A stretch of DNA of 53,313 bases from Lactifluus volemus (taxonomy: Eukaryota; Basidiomycota; Agaricomycetes; Russulales; Russulaceae), in assembly GCA_022376515.1 (NCBI GenBank), contig WTXI01000250.1, positions 1 to 53,313 on the forward strand. The letters run 5' to 3'. The notes beneath the pieces are model-generated. The model worked only from the letters and a program-made list of their open reading frames with translations, had not been told where the DNA came from and ran no database searches. Below are positions 31,300 through 42,093 of the stretch, piece after piece. Made by a program: the position numbers and the translations under genes. Positions within the stretch are counted from its first letter, which is position 1, and each line of letters begins with the position of its first letter.

Positions 31300-33311
31300 T
31301 GCTGCTTTTCTTATTACCTTGTTATATGTTAGCTTGGCTAAAGCTATAGCTGCACTAAAGTGAACTAGTGGCAAACTAGTTACTACTAATAGTTAATGTA
31401 TAATAATAGTTTAACAGCAACTACAGCTGTGCTATAGTAAACCAGAGGTAAACCAGTTGCTACATTCTAGTTAACTTGCTATAATTTACTAACAGCTGTA
31501 GCTATAACAAGTGAACTATAAGTACACCAGCAGCTACATCTAGTTAATATCATGATATTATAACTCACTGGTAGCTATAACTGTATGTAAGTGTACTATA
31601 GTAGATCTGTTACTTGACTAGTTAATGTGACAATTTACTATGTATACTTATAATTGTTATTGTTAATGTTGTACTTATGTAGTAAACTTGAGTTACTGTA
31701 ATCTAGTTAATGTAGTATAAATTAGTGGTAGCTAGAACTGTATTAAAGTGTACTAGTAGTAATTTGTTGCTGTGTCTAGTTAATGTAGTATAAATTAGTG
31801 GCAGCTATAACTGCATATAAGTGTACTAGTAGTAGATCTGTTGCTATAACCTAGTTAATGTGGTACAATTTACTAGCAGCTATAACTGTATGTAAGTGTA
31901 CTAGTAGTAGTTCTGTTGCTGTGACCTAGTTAATGTGGCACAATTTACTAGCAGCTATAACTGTATGTAAGTGTACTAGTAGAACTTGAGTTACTGTAAT
32001 CTAGTTAATGTAGTATAAATTAGTGGTAGCTATAACTGTATTAAAGTGTACTAGTAGTAATTTGTTGCTGTGTCTAGTTAATGTAGTATAAATTAGTGGC
32101 AGCTATAACTGCACATAAGTGTACTAGTAGTAGATCTGTTGCTATGACCTAGTTAATGTGGTACAATTTACTAGCAGCTATAACTGTATGTAAGTGTACT
32201 AGTAGAAGTTCTGTGCTGTGACCTAGTTAATGTGGCACAATTTACTAGCAGCTATAACTGTATGTAAGTGTACTAGTAGAACTTGAGTTACTATAATCTA
32301 GTTAATGTAGTATAAATTAGTGGTAGCTATAACTGTATTAAAGTGTACTAGTAGTAATTTGTTGCTGTGTCTAGTTAATGTAGTATAAATTAGTGGCAGC
32401 TATAACTGCACATAAGTGTACTAGTAGTAGATCTGTTGCTGTGACCTAGTTAATGTGGTATAATTTACTAGCAGCTATAACTGCATGTAAGTGTACTAGT
32501 AGAACTTGAGTTACTGTAATCTAGTTAATGTGATGTAAATTTGTGATAGCTAGAACTGTATTAAAGTGTACTAGTAGTAATTTGTTGCTGTGTCTAGTTA
32601 ATGTAGTATAAATTAGTGGCAGCTATAACTGCACATAAGTGTACTAGTAGTAGATCTGTTGCTATGACCTAGTTAATGTGGTACAATTTACTAGCAGCTA
32701 TAACTGTATGTAAGTGTACTAGTAGAACTTGAGTTACTGTAATCTAGTTAATGTAGTATAAATTAGTGGTAGCTATAACTGTATGTAAGTGTACTAGTAG
32801 AACTTGATTTACTGTACTCTAGTTCATGTGATGTAAATTTGTAGCAGCTATAACTGCATGTAAGTGTACTAGTATTAAATCTGTTGCTGTGTCTAGTTAA
32901 TGTGGTATAAACTAGTAGCAGCTATAACTGTACTAAAGTGTACTAGTAGTAAATCAGTTGCTATATCTAATTAACTCATGGAAGTTTGGCATTAGCTATA
33001 GCCATACTAAAGTAAACTAGTAGTAAACATATTGCTGTGTCTAGTTAATGGGTTATAATTTATAGTAGCTATAACTGTGCTAAAGTGTACTAAACAGTAA
33101 GCTGGTTTAGCTGTGTCTAGTTAATGTGACAGGAAAAATGAGTGGCACCAGCTATATAGAAGTATACTAGCTATAACAGATCATACTGGTCATAATTAAC
33201 TAGCTACATCAGTAGGTACTGTAGAAAGTAGTATCAGTAATTGCTGGGCTGAATTCAAAGTACTTTTGTACTTTTGCTAAAGTTTAGTATACTAATTTAG
33301 CCAGGACTATT
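31300..33311. repeat. Right KDZ arm: about 74-bp repeats, inverted relative to left arm
   Basis: Roughly 26 units of the reverse complement of the left-arm unit (CTAGTTAATGTGGTACAATT, CTAGCAGCTATAACTG, TAAGTGTACTAGTAG). Close agreement with the left arm in the outer 200 bp shows recent common origin of both ends. Recent exchange between arms is possible. Confidence 0.9.
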
Positions 33312-33319
33312 GCATCTCT

Positions 33320-33620
33320 TGCGTTCCAAATACACTCGCGCCCGTGTTGCGGTTGAACCTACACATCATCCTTGACCCATCTGCCACCGTCTATCCCTTT
33401 TGGGAACGGTAACTCCGACCATCGCGTGCGCCGGTCCGCTAGTCCGTCTCGCGCGATACAGACACCCAGAGTTCGCACAGTCAAGTCTACTCCACACAGG
33501 ACCTTGTCTGCACGTGCTAGAATCGACTATTTGGTGTTGCTAGTCTTGTCCGACTCGCCACAGCAAATAGCCAACCAGAACGACGCTCACTTCGAGCCAC
33601 GGTCCCTGCGAACCGTGACA
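33320..33620 (+). mobile_element. Solo LTR (second type), 3' part
   Basis: Continuation of the LTR that starts at 16658, split by the KDZ element. It ends CTGCGAACCGTGACA, followed by the GAAAC duplication. Open frames through this part (33372 on) are chance and only join the gypsy integrase beyond 33625. Confidence 0.85.
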
Positions 33621-33625
33621 GAAAC

Positions 33626-35765
33626 AAAGGCCGGAACCACAAAGCCCAAAATCCCGATCTACCCGATAACCACGAAACCTAACGCGCAACCGTTCGAAAC
33701 GATTGCCCTCGACCTAATAGTGGACCTCCCACTATCCCACGGATACGACTCGATCCTGACGATCACCGACCACGACTGCACGAAGGCAGCCGTCTTCCTC
33801 CCCTGTACCCAGAAGATCGACTCTGAAGGAGTCGCGGCACTCTACGCGCAACACGTCTTCCCCTACTTCGGCATTCCCCGAAGAGTCATTTCGGACCGAG
33901 ACACCCGGTTCACCTCGAAGTTTACCACGACACTCTGCAAACGGCTCTCTATCGACCAAAACCTGAGCACAGCGTATCACCCCCAGACTGACGGACAGGC
34001 CGAGCGCACTAACCAGTGGCTCGAACAGTACCTGCGCATCTACGGCAACTTCCAGCAAAACGACTGGGCCACCTGGTTACCTGTGGCTCAGTACGTTCAC
34101 AACACCTGGCCTAGCAGCACTACTGGCTTCACCCCCTCGGACCTCCTCTTTGGCTACACCCCACGCATCAGAGAAAACCCCCTGGAACAGACCAACATAC
34201 CGGCGCTCGAAGACCGAGCAACCCACCTGAAAACACTACGCGAGCAGGCGCAAGGCGCCATTCGAAAAGCTCAGCTTCTGTTGCAGAAGCACTCGGAACG
34301 GAAGAAAGGTCAACGGACCTTCAAGCCGTTCAAGCTCAGCCAGCGAGTCTGGCTCGAAGGAACAAACCTCCCCCTGTCACACCCGATCAAGAAATTGCGC
34401 CCTAAGCGATTCGGACCATTCCCGATCATCAAGGTCGTCTCGCCCTACGTGTACAAACTGGACCTCCCCCGGCAATGGAAGATTCACAACGTCTTCCATG
34501 CATCGCTCTTGACCCCATATACGGAAATGACGGAACACGGCAGAACCCGCACGGAACCACCTCCTGACCTTATCGATGACCACCCGGAATACGAAGTCGA
34601 GCAAGTTCTAGGCTCGTGTCGGAGATACAAGAAACTCCAGTATCTCCTCCGATGGAAAGGATACTCCGCCGCGCACGATTCTTGGGAACCGGCAGAAGCC
34701 GCCAAGAATGCCCTGGAGTTAATCCGAGATTTCTACACGGCGAACCCCGAGGCCGTGAGAACCATGGAAATCGACGGGTATAAAAGCCCGACTGCTCTTG
34801 ACCATCAACCATCACCATCTTCTTCCCAAACCACCATGTCCTCACCCATCCACCCATTCCTCACCGTCGCCCTAGACGGGCTTGACATCCACGATAACCC
34901 CGGATGCCAACCGGGTTACCAAAGTGGTAGTGAACCCCGGATGCCACCCGGGTTACCAAAGCGGCAGTCACCCCGGAGCTCCCCGGGTTACCAAAGCACA
35001 GGTCTCGATAGCGGACGCCGTTGTCGGAGTACCCCGGAGCTCACTGGGTTACCAAAGCAGAGTGGCGATGAAACCGCCCCAGAGAGCCCTGGGTCATCAA
35101 AGTCCTGCGACTGGAAAGTCGCCTCTGACCACACAGCGTTAACAAAGGGCTACGCTGCGGAGCGATCGCAGCACGCGATGGGCACGGCCTCAATCGCGTT
35201 ACAGAGTGCTGAGCACTCGGAGGGCGTATACCCCTCTTCCCCTTCTGATCGGGACTCTGGAAGTCCCGCGGGCCCAGCTGTCGCAGCTGAGGCAGACGAC
35301 AAGTACACCGAAGACGAATGGCCTGAGGATCCGGCCACGGAAAACCCCGAAAACGACGATTACGTACCCAACTATACCAACCCCGGCGCACCCCACTATG
35401 AAGATAACCTTGACTACGGTCTCCGGACCGGACGGATCACGCCCCCTGGCCAAGTCCCCAGATGGCAGCAGCGTTACCTCGGCCAAGCCCCGGCCGACAT
35501 CAAGGGAAAGACCCCTTCACCACCCCCTCTTGACCACGACCATGACACGGCCAGCGATGACGTATCGCTCGCATCCCCCTATGACCTTGAGTGCCCCTAC
35601 TGCGGCAGCAATCATCCCTCCACTACCTGCACCACCCCTCACACCAGATGCCTGCGGGACACATGCCTTGTCCCGAGCAACCACCCCTTCGCCGAGCCAG
35701 ACGACCAATACCACGTTTTCTGGCAATGCCCCATGAGCGGCGAGTGGCGAACCCGATACCATTGA
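33626..35765 (+). pseudogene. pol: Gypsy integrase core, chromodomain and long C-terminal tail
   Basis: Second half of pol, separated from the first by the nested insertions. DDE integrase: D in LDLIVDLPLSHGYDS, D in PRRVISDRDTRF, E in AYHPQTDGQAERTNQW. A chromodomain follows in YEVEQVLGSCRRYKKLQYLL and RWKGYSAAHDSWEP, which in chromoviruses targets integration to modified histones. Some 330 further residues follow, longer than usual: a region of five degenerate repeats (GYQSG, GLPKR) at 34895-35095, an acidic part, and a Cys/His motif CPYCGSNHPSTTC with more Cys and His up to the stop at 35765. This half has no internal stop, but it has lost its start and its zinc finger. Confidence 0.9.
34895..35095 (+). 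repeat. Degenerate repeats in integrase tail
   Basis: Five irregular copies of a unit with CCCCGGA followed by GGGTTACCAAAG (about 36-69 bp apart). Encoded protein repeats are of GYQSG/GLPKR type. Confidence 0.7.
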
Positions 35766-35810
35766 CGAAAGTGAGGATGACGAAGGTGAAGCTGGTGGCA
35801 CAGCTTCCCT

Positions 35811-35825
35811 GGAGAAAGGAGGTAA
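35811..35825 (+). promoter_or_regulatory. Polypurine tract of gypsy element
   Basis: GGAGAAAGGAGG directly before the 3' LTR (TGTTACGG at 35826). It primes plus-strand DNA synthesis in retrotransposons. Confidence 0.8.
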
Positions 35826-36726
35826 TGTTACGGTTTCCACCGTCACATGACGTTCAGAAAAGTACCACTTGCAACCGTGGGAAATTCAAACCATTTCAAG
35901 CCATATAAAACAACAAGAACAAACAAGAACACAGCTAAGTAAACAGTGAAGACACGTGACGCTCGATCTATCCCCGATCCGATCTCGCTTACATAACTAC
36001 TATACAGTACTATACAGATTCAGTTACGATACAGTTCCCCGAGATTACCCCGATGTGACCCCAACATCATTCCGGCGCAGCCCCGAGATCATTCCGGCGC
36101 AGCACCGAGGTTACCCCGAGATTGATGGATTGAGATACATCTCGATCCTATCTCGATCCTATCTCGATCAGCCCCTATTTGACCCCTATCTATATTATAT
36201 CGTGATGTCACCCTATGTGACATCCCTGAGACTCCCTTAGTAAGCGTCACACCCTAGTAGTATATAAGCCGGCACCTTCAGTGCCCCTTGTCTTTAGTCT
36301 TCACTTCGTCTTTAATCAGAACCACCATCTTCCCATTTTCCAAAGACCTTCCGGTCTCCCCTCTCATCTCTTAAGTCTTCCTCCCTAACCTCTAGTGTGT
36401 TAGGAGGGTTAGCTCTTGCCTACCAGAGAGGGGCCCTAGAGATCATTGACAATACCAGGAGTGCATCCGTCAGCGCGACACCCTCCTCCTGAGTAGAGCC
36501 AGTGGGACATAGAACCCTAAACCCTGATTAGTCAGACTAAGCCTCGTGACCACTTCGGCTTAGTCACCCATTACATCATCACCAAACATCCCATGGTCAC
36601 GTGATAGGTCTCACGTGCCCTCAAGTTTAGTCAGCAACCTCAAAGTGTCACGTGACGTTAGCCCTTGTTGGACTAAGTCACGCAACTAAGCTCACATCGA
36701 GCGCAAGGCCCTTCTGAGCCTTGACA
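35826..36726 (+). repeat. 3' LTR of the gypsy element
   Basis: 901 bp. It is identical to the 5' LTR except for eight substitutions and a 22-bp tandem duplication (36066-36087 and 36088-36109, unit starting ATCATTCCGGCGCAG). Five of the eight substitutions turn a CpG of the 5' copy into TpG or CpA. The four CACGTG sites and the TATA box are present here too. Confidence 0.93.
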
Positions 36727-36731
36727 TCTTG

Positions 36732-37499
36732 GAGAACATGAGGCTTGGGAGTACTAGTAGAAGTAATTGGATATATCGGTAAGTCAAACGGCAGTAGACC
36801 AGATGTAAGCGTGGTATTTCTTGCCAGACATCTGAATCACAGAAATGTAGAATGGCAACAACATGTAAATGTGTTGTTCTGAGTATGGGTTGTGCGAGGC
36901 AAGAGTCAAGATGCGACTTGGTGGCCAGCTGGCGGGTTCAAGGGGGTTCGGTTGTCGCAATCCGGCCCGGGGCTCGGCAAGCCAGGAATCGCCGCGCGCC
37001 CTGTAGTTCAAGTTGCCAGTGGTGCTCTACGCTCATTGGCAGCGTTCAGAACTTGTCATGTCCAAGTTGGGGGGCAGCATTTGCAACAACGACTGCACCC
37101 ATTCGATTCCGATTACAAGCCATGTACGAGACCGCGTGAATTTCTGGTTATAATTGTACCGGCTAATGACTTCTCAATGGACCATCGGGCCTACTACTTG
37201 TATACACCTATCCATAATACATCAAGATCGTTAAGATAGCCAGAAGAATTAAGCCTGTTGTACTGGCCCGCTGGCGGTCAGCATGCAGACCAAGGACGGC
37301 TCAGGCATAACACAGCTGAAAGGAGTAGAGTGTTATTTGATTTTGAACGTATCACATCTAGTGTGAAAGGATCTGGGTTGAGATATGCATTGAGGAGGCA
37401 CGGGCAATATGCCCTAGAACCAATTTCCATAGACTTTTGCCACTCCGGAATAAATGACATTCTGTATCCATCACACATCATAGCTTATTTTATACCTAT
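36732..37499. other. Upstream DNA of copy A after the gypsy element
   Basis: Continues the host sequence interrupted at 7576. The first 100 bp resemble the region upstream of copy B (CAGTAGACCAGATG here, CAGTAGACTAGATG near 38428), confirming that the array units share upstream sequence. No gene is seen. Confidence 0.5.
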
Positions 37500-38110
37500 T
37501 GGTCGTTGTCATTGAGATCCTACGGCCTTTCTCCTGTACATTTTGTTGTGCGCCTTCCTCACTGCCATGTGCATCAGATCCACCACATCCATGAAAACTA
37601 TCTGCTTGTCTTGTACCTGTTTGCATTTGCACAACCAAAGTTAATGAGACGTGCCCGTCCCCGATATTGACTTGTCTACTCTGACAGCATCGGAGTTCCG
37701 AGGAGCCTGTAGGACCATCACAAAGCCCTCGTGGTATACATGGGACCCTGACAGCTACGGCATGTCGCATATTTCAATCTCAAATCAGGATGACGGACAC
37801 ACTGAGACTTCCTTGTGAAAGAAGTATGTTATGACCATTGGAAGGTGTCCAAGTAAAGGTAGGTAGCGATTTAAAAGACAGGCCAATGTAAACCACCCTT
37901 TCTTGTTGTGCGGAGGCCATAGGAATTGGATTTCCCGGGATAACGTGAGGGAATAGTCGTAATACAACATGACTTAAAAACCAGTGATACCCAGTTCAGC
38001 TTTTAGGTGGACGAATTGAAAGCACCCTTGCGGCTGAGAGTTTGAAAATTGAGTTGAGGAATCTAAAATGAGTGATTGAATCAACAAGATGGCTGGAGAG
38101 ATTCGGAGCT
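37500..38110 (-). pseudogene. DUF6533-type membrane protein, copy B, internally deleted
   Basis: Minus-strand reading 37970-37785 gives LYYDYSLTLSREIQFLWPP and CLLNRYLPLLGHLPMVITYF, the N-terminal DUF6533 block. Downstream, sequence matching the exon-2 border (near 37725) passes within some 40 bp into sequence matching the 3' end of copy A (37530-37690 compared with 40-170). The whole middle of the gene, about 1 kb compared with copy C, is missing. It is a pseudogene made by internal deletion. Confidence 0.6.
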
Positions 38111-39600
38111 CAGAGCCGCTTACGTACATTTCGCAGCGAATGGACGGAGCTTGACGTCCACTGGCGAAGGCATAGCAAGCACAGCTGGCGATTTGGAGGA
38201 CCTCACTTTAAGTTGAAAAAGGAGAGTAGAAATTATGTGACATACAGGATTTGTGCCCAGCCTGTGGGGAAGCAGTAACCATGGACCGGCTAGGTGTAAG
38301 TCGAGCGTAAAACATGTTAGAAAGGATAGGCGCTTGACACTTGTTGTCTTGGGGACCTCAGGTTTGAACGCATCGTTTCTAGGAGCAATAAAACATGTTG
38401 GGAAGCACCCAGAATTGCCACGGACAGCAGTAGACTAGATGCAAAACGGTATTACTTGCATTTGTCGCGCGGCGGAAACCCAAAACGGGCTAAGAGTAGT
38501 GAATCGCTCGTCAGTGCCGGGATAGTCTGCGGTACAAGTCAAGGAGATACGGTTCACAGGGACTTGTTCACCCGCGCTCAGCGGAACTCAACATCCGAGT
38601 CAGATGTTCCTTTGTATGTATATGACCTGTTCAAGTTGGCCCATCCGGTCATTGCCAAGGGTTGTAGCGTGGGAAATGTCCTATTTATAGGTCTCTCGCC
38701 CGCCGGAACAACGAACAAGACAACCATTGATAAATTGACTGTTACACTCCCGCCCATGTCATGTCTACTCTACCCACGACATTTACCCCGATACGGCCCA
38801 GTCAAAGTGTCCTGGTCCCCGTGGCCATTGAATAGTTTCTGCACCAGCCTCACCCAATGCTAGCGTCCGATGTGCGAAGACTGTTCGCCTCAAGGTCAAA
38901 AAAGTCCATCGAGATGTTCCTCGACACCTTCACTGCACACACCACGCCAGATTTAGACCCAAACGTCCACCTTATCTCGGGTCCATCTCCCTCCTGCCTG
39001 CGCTCAGCCTCTCTCCTCTACCCTGCCACATCACCGCAATATTGCAACCACTTTCGAGACGCACGCACGATGCACCAGCACCGGACCCGCCACCGCCACT
39101 GGGAGGATGTTTTTTTTTTGTGGTGCCGTACGTCCCACCGTCTCTGAAATTGGGCTAATGGTGTTCGTGATAAACCACAACCATGGGTTCTAGATTTTTT
39201 TTTGGCCCCACGAGGAGCGGGCTGGCCCTGATGTCTTGAGAGCGAACCTGCTGAGCAAATGCGTCAAATTATTCTGTCCGCTCACAATACCGTCCACGCA
39301 ACTCCGGTACCCCCAATCGGTGGCTGCGCTGCGCTCTATGCGAAGTTGATGGAGGGTCTAGACTATAGGTGCGTTCATCCTCTTATTCAGTTTAACGTTC
39401 TGAGAGGGAAGATGTCTGTCGGGATGTATGCTATATGCTGTTCGGTGGTGTATCGTACGCTTTTTTATTATTAATAATGACAAGTTTTTTTACATTGTTT
39501 TGCTTTTCCGATTCCTTGGACTCTTCGTTGGAACATCATGATTCTGTCGTCAATGTGAACCAGTGCAATCACACTCACGAGCTACACGTCTGTCTCGTAC
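38111..39600. other. Upstream region of copy B and spacer to copy C
   Basis: The part near 38240-38480 is collinear with the copy A upstream region, including the empty site of the gypsy element near 38350. The rest up to 39600 has short frames only, without recognisable domains. Confidence 0.4.
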
Positions 39601-39617
39601 ATTTGCACGACAAAAAG

Positions 39618-41240
39618 TTAGTGAGACGCGCTAACATTGCTCATGACCGGACAGGTAGTGTTCAAACGGGATGATATCGGCCCTACGGGCGGTAGAGCCG
39701 CCTGGAACCTGTCCTCGGTTTCTACCGCCGTCGGTAAGTGTATGAGAGCAGAGCTTTGCTCGCGTAGATTTAACACGAAACGGGAGACGAGAGTGACAGA
39801 GAGCCTGTACATCCCCAATTAGTACCGGAACGGACAAGTCACGATATCAGTTATATCAGGACGAACACGTTGGTCAAGGCTTCGGTAGAAGTTTTCATTA
39901 ATGGCTGTATTTGGCAGATATGTCAATGTATAAAAATGAAGTTCCAACATGGAAACGGACTGGGGAAAGCTAGGGAAAAGGCATGTTAAAATCTGCAAGA
40001 TGGTAGACGAAATGTTGACTTACCCAAAGGACCAAAATATTTCCTAAATTCACAGTAAACAGTACACTTTAAGGGATTATCAAGGTCTGATCGAAAACAG
40101 CCAGAACGCCACTTACAAGAAGTACATGGCCCCTATGATGGTTGGTAAGTCTCGGTGCGTAGGTTATCATTCAGCTCGACGTACCATCACGAACAATTAC
40201 ATCTAGTAGAGGTATGCCTCTCCCTATGGTAAAGGCCTTGTACAGCGTGAAGGAGAATATCACACTGTCCCAAACGAGCAAGCCAGTCCATGCCAAAGCG
40301 GCAACTGTCCATCACATTATTGGAGCCGCGGAGACAGTTACGCAGTAACTTACATCGGCCCCTATCACAAAGGTGACAAGTCGTACCAGCAATAAACCCC
40401 ATGCAAGACCGGCCACGTACCCGATATATGGGGTGAACTGATTACACCCATGGATACTGGATATAACCTCGATTATTTCTCCCCCTGAGCGACGGCCCGC
40501 GGCTATCATCACCTTCGCAAAGGGATGGTAAGATATACGTAAGCGTACGCTGTGAGCTCTATAGAAGAGGCTTACAACCGCATTGAAGATCCCCCCTGAG
40601 CCTATCATGACGAGTAGTACCAGGAGACGAAAACTTCTGGCGTACAACGCATAGATGCGAACTATGGAGAGTACTCCATGAGGATAATTAAAAGTCAAGA
40701 GATTTAAACGAGTGAAACAGTCTAGAACGTACTGCCAGTGAGGAGCTGTAAAATGATCGCAAAATTCTCGTGGTATATATGTAGACCCCGACAGCTACGA
40801 TCAGGTAAGTTATATGCCCCGAGAGTGCATATTTGAGAAACTTACAGCTTTCCTCGGTCAAAATCAGGTCTGGCTAACCTCAAATAAGGACAACGGACGC
40901 ACTGAGAGTTCCCCTGGGACAAGAAATGTTACAACAAACGGAACGTGTCCGAGCAAAGGAAGGTAGCGGTTGAGAAGACAGCCAAATGTAAACCAGCTCT
41001 GCCTATTGTGCGGAGGCCACAGAAACTGGATTTCCTGGTCCAAGGTAAGTGCATAGTCGTAAAACAATATCACTGAAAGCCCAAATACTGAGTTCGGCGT
41101 GGAGGTAGACAATTAGGGGGCTCACCTGTAGCTGAGAGATTGAGAATGGAGTTGAGGAAACTGGAATGAGCAGGGATTGAAGAATCAACGAGAGTTGCAG
41201 GAAAGAATCAGAGTTTAGAGACGCTTACACAAATTCCCCA
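39618..41240 (-). CDS. DUF6533-type multi-pass membrane protein, copy C
   Basis: Minus-strand multi-exon gene, apparently the only whole copy in the array. The DUF6533 block reads SVILFYDYALTLDQEIQFLW and CLLNRYLPLLGHVPFVVTFL (about 41080-40910). Then come IVRIYALYARSFRLLVLLVM (about 40660-40600), a helix ending in the GLAWGLLLVRLVTFVIG region (about 40410-40350), TLYKAFTIGRG with LLDVIVRDG (about 40260-40190), FTVNLGNILVLW (about 40050), and SRFVLNLREQSSAL before the stop at 39618. Predicted product is of seven-helix type without known activity. A short first exon probably ends at the donor near 41128; its ATG is not certain. Spliced length would be about 330 residues, usual for the family. 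Confidence 0.6.
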
Positions 41241-41249
41241 GCATGTGGG

Positions 41250-42093
41250 CCAAGGTCGATGTCCGCCTGGGACATGGAACGATTAGAAGACCAAAGCCTT
41301 CCCTGAAGACAACAGAAATACAAGCCCAAAGTGGATCTTATATGCAACCTAGACCAGACATGCGTGCAGGGATAAGTAACCATCATTTGCGTCTATTCTT
41401 TGATGGGAATGGAAACGTTCATAATTGGACTACTTATGGGCACATATTGGTGGGACGTGATGGGGTCGCTCAGGCTTTCCAATAACGTCAGTCCTGTGTT
41501 GTCCTAGAGATTTTTGGTAAAACTTCTGACTTTGTTGCCATGAGGGTATTTGCAATGAGTGGCGTGGGTGGCCTTTGGTTTGGGTAACATGACATACCAG
41601 AATAGTCGTTCTGGATACAAGACTGTGAATAAGTTACGCCTCTAACTGTCGTGATGCCATCGAATTTTCACCTCGCAAAAGGCATATGAGCCTGAGGTGT
41701 CAACTTGAAACATGTCGGAGGCTGAGGGTAACACTCCGTCATGGTCTTGGCTCAACGTGCCGTAAGACATGTGACACTGCACCTCTTATGACGCCGTAAT
41801 TCGCCACGACATCATCATCGCGATGCAACTTGCGATCTGCAGGGCGTCAAAGCCCTCCACTCGCCCGTCTTCCCACGCTGACCACTTATGTTGTCCCGAA
41901 CCGACGGCCTAGAAGGCAATAGGGACCCGCCAAACGTTCTGGCCTGGGTCGGGGCACGACGGGACCCGCCGAGGCCGCCTCCCAAGATCACGTGCTATTC
42001 CGGTTCTCCCTTATCCCGAGGTCGTTCGAGATTCAAAGTGGTGTCGTATAAAATGCCTCGCGTAAATGGCTTTTCTCTTTCACTACTCGTACG
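41250..42093. other. Intergenic region between copy C and alcohol dehydrogenase
   Basis: Divergent promoter region. GTATAAAATG near 42049-42056, about 40 bp before the dehydrogenase ATG, may be its TATA box. No gene is supported; an 80-codon plus-strand frame at 41243 overlaps the copy C 5' end and looks like chance. Confidence 0.45.

Larger units (their letters stand above)
17293..33311. mobile_element. KDZ-type DNA transposon, 16 kb, TSD GCATCTCT
   Basis: The left end CAGTGGTACTGGCTAAATTA and the right end, reverse-complemented (A)ATAGTCCTGGCTAAATTA, form imperfect terminal repeats that run into 2-kb inverted arms. GCATCTCT stands directly outside both ends (17285-17292 and 33312-33319), an 8-bp duplication as I recall for Zisupton/KDZ elements. 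The last base on each side is shared and the exact border is uncertain by 1 bp. Inside are a transposase gene (27608-31294, plus), a companion gene (21564-24513, minus), an inserted TIR element (19720-21363) and a retroposon (25025-25434). The host site is a solo LTR inside a gypsy element. Confidence 0.9.
7577..36726 (+). mobile_element. Ty3/gypsy chromovirus with nested insertions, TSD TCTTG
   Basis: Near-identical LTRs at 7577-8455 and 35826-36726 are flanked by TCTTG (7572-7576 and 36727-36731). Inside are gag with a CCHC knuckle, protease, reverse transcriptase, RNase H, and a zinc-finger/DDE integrase with chromodomain: the order of a Ty3/gypsy chromovirus. Sequence 13498-33625 is foreign and splits the integrase. 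The true element is about 9.0 kb. Integrase frame is kept across the split: GCPQCQE from 13488-13497 plus 16645-16657 joins TKAGTTKPK from 33626. The empty genomic site is seen in the duplicated region near 38350 (TTGTTGTCTTGG). Confidence 0.93.

Noticed and set aside
17301..33304. KDZ ends at CTGGCTAAATTAG
   Set aside because: With these borders the flanks do not match. Moving 8 bp outward keeps an 18-of-21 inverted match and yields the GCATCTCT duplication.
17293..33311. The KDZ arms as a CRISPR-like array or a centromeric satellite
   Set aside because: Units are contiguous without unique spacers, they are inverted between the two arms, and an 8-bp duplication stands directly outside, so they are transposon ends.
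17293..33311. A TET/JBP dioxygenase gene carried by the KDZ element, as known for some fungal KDZ transposons
   Set aside because: No HxD...H 2-oxoglutarate dioxygenase signature was found in the element on either strand.
33372..33625. ATG at 33372 as start of an integrase gene
   Set aside because: This stretch is the 3' part of a solo LTR. The integrase sequence begins only at 33626, after the GAAAC duplication.
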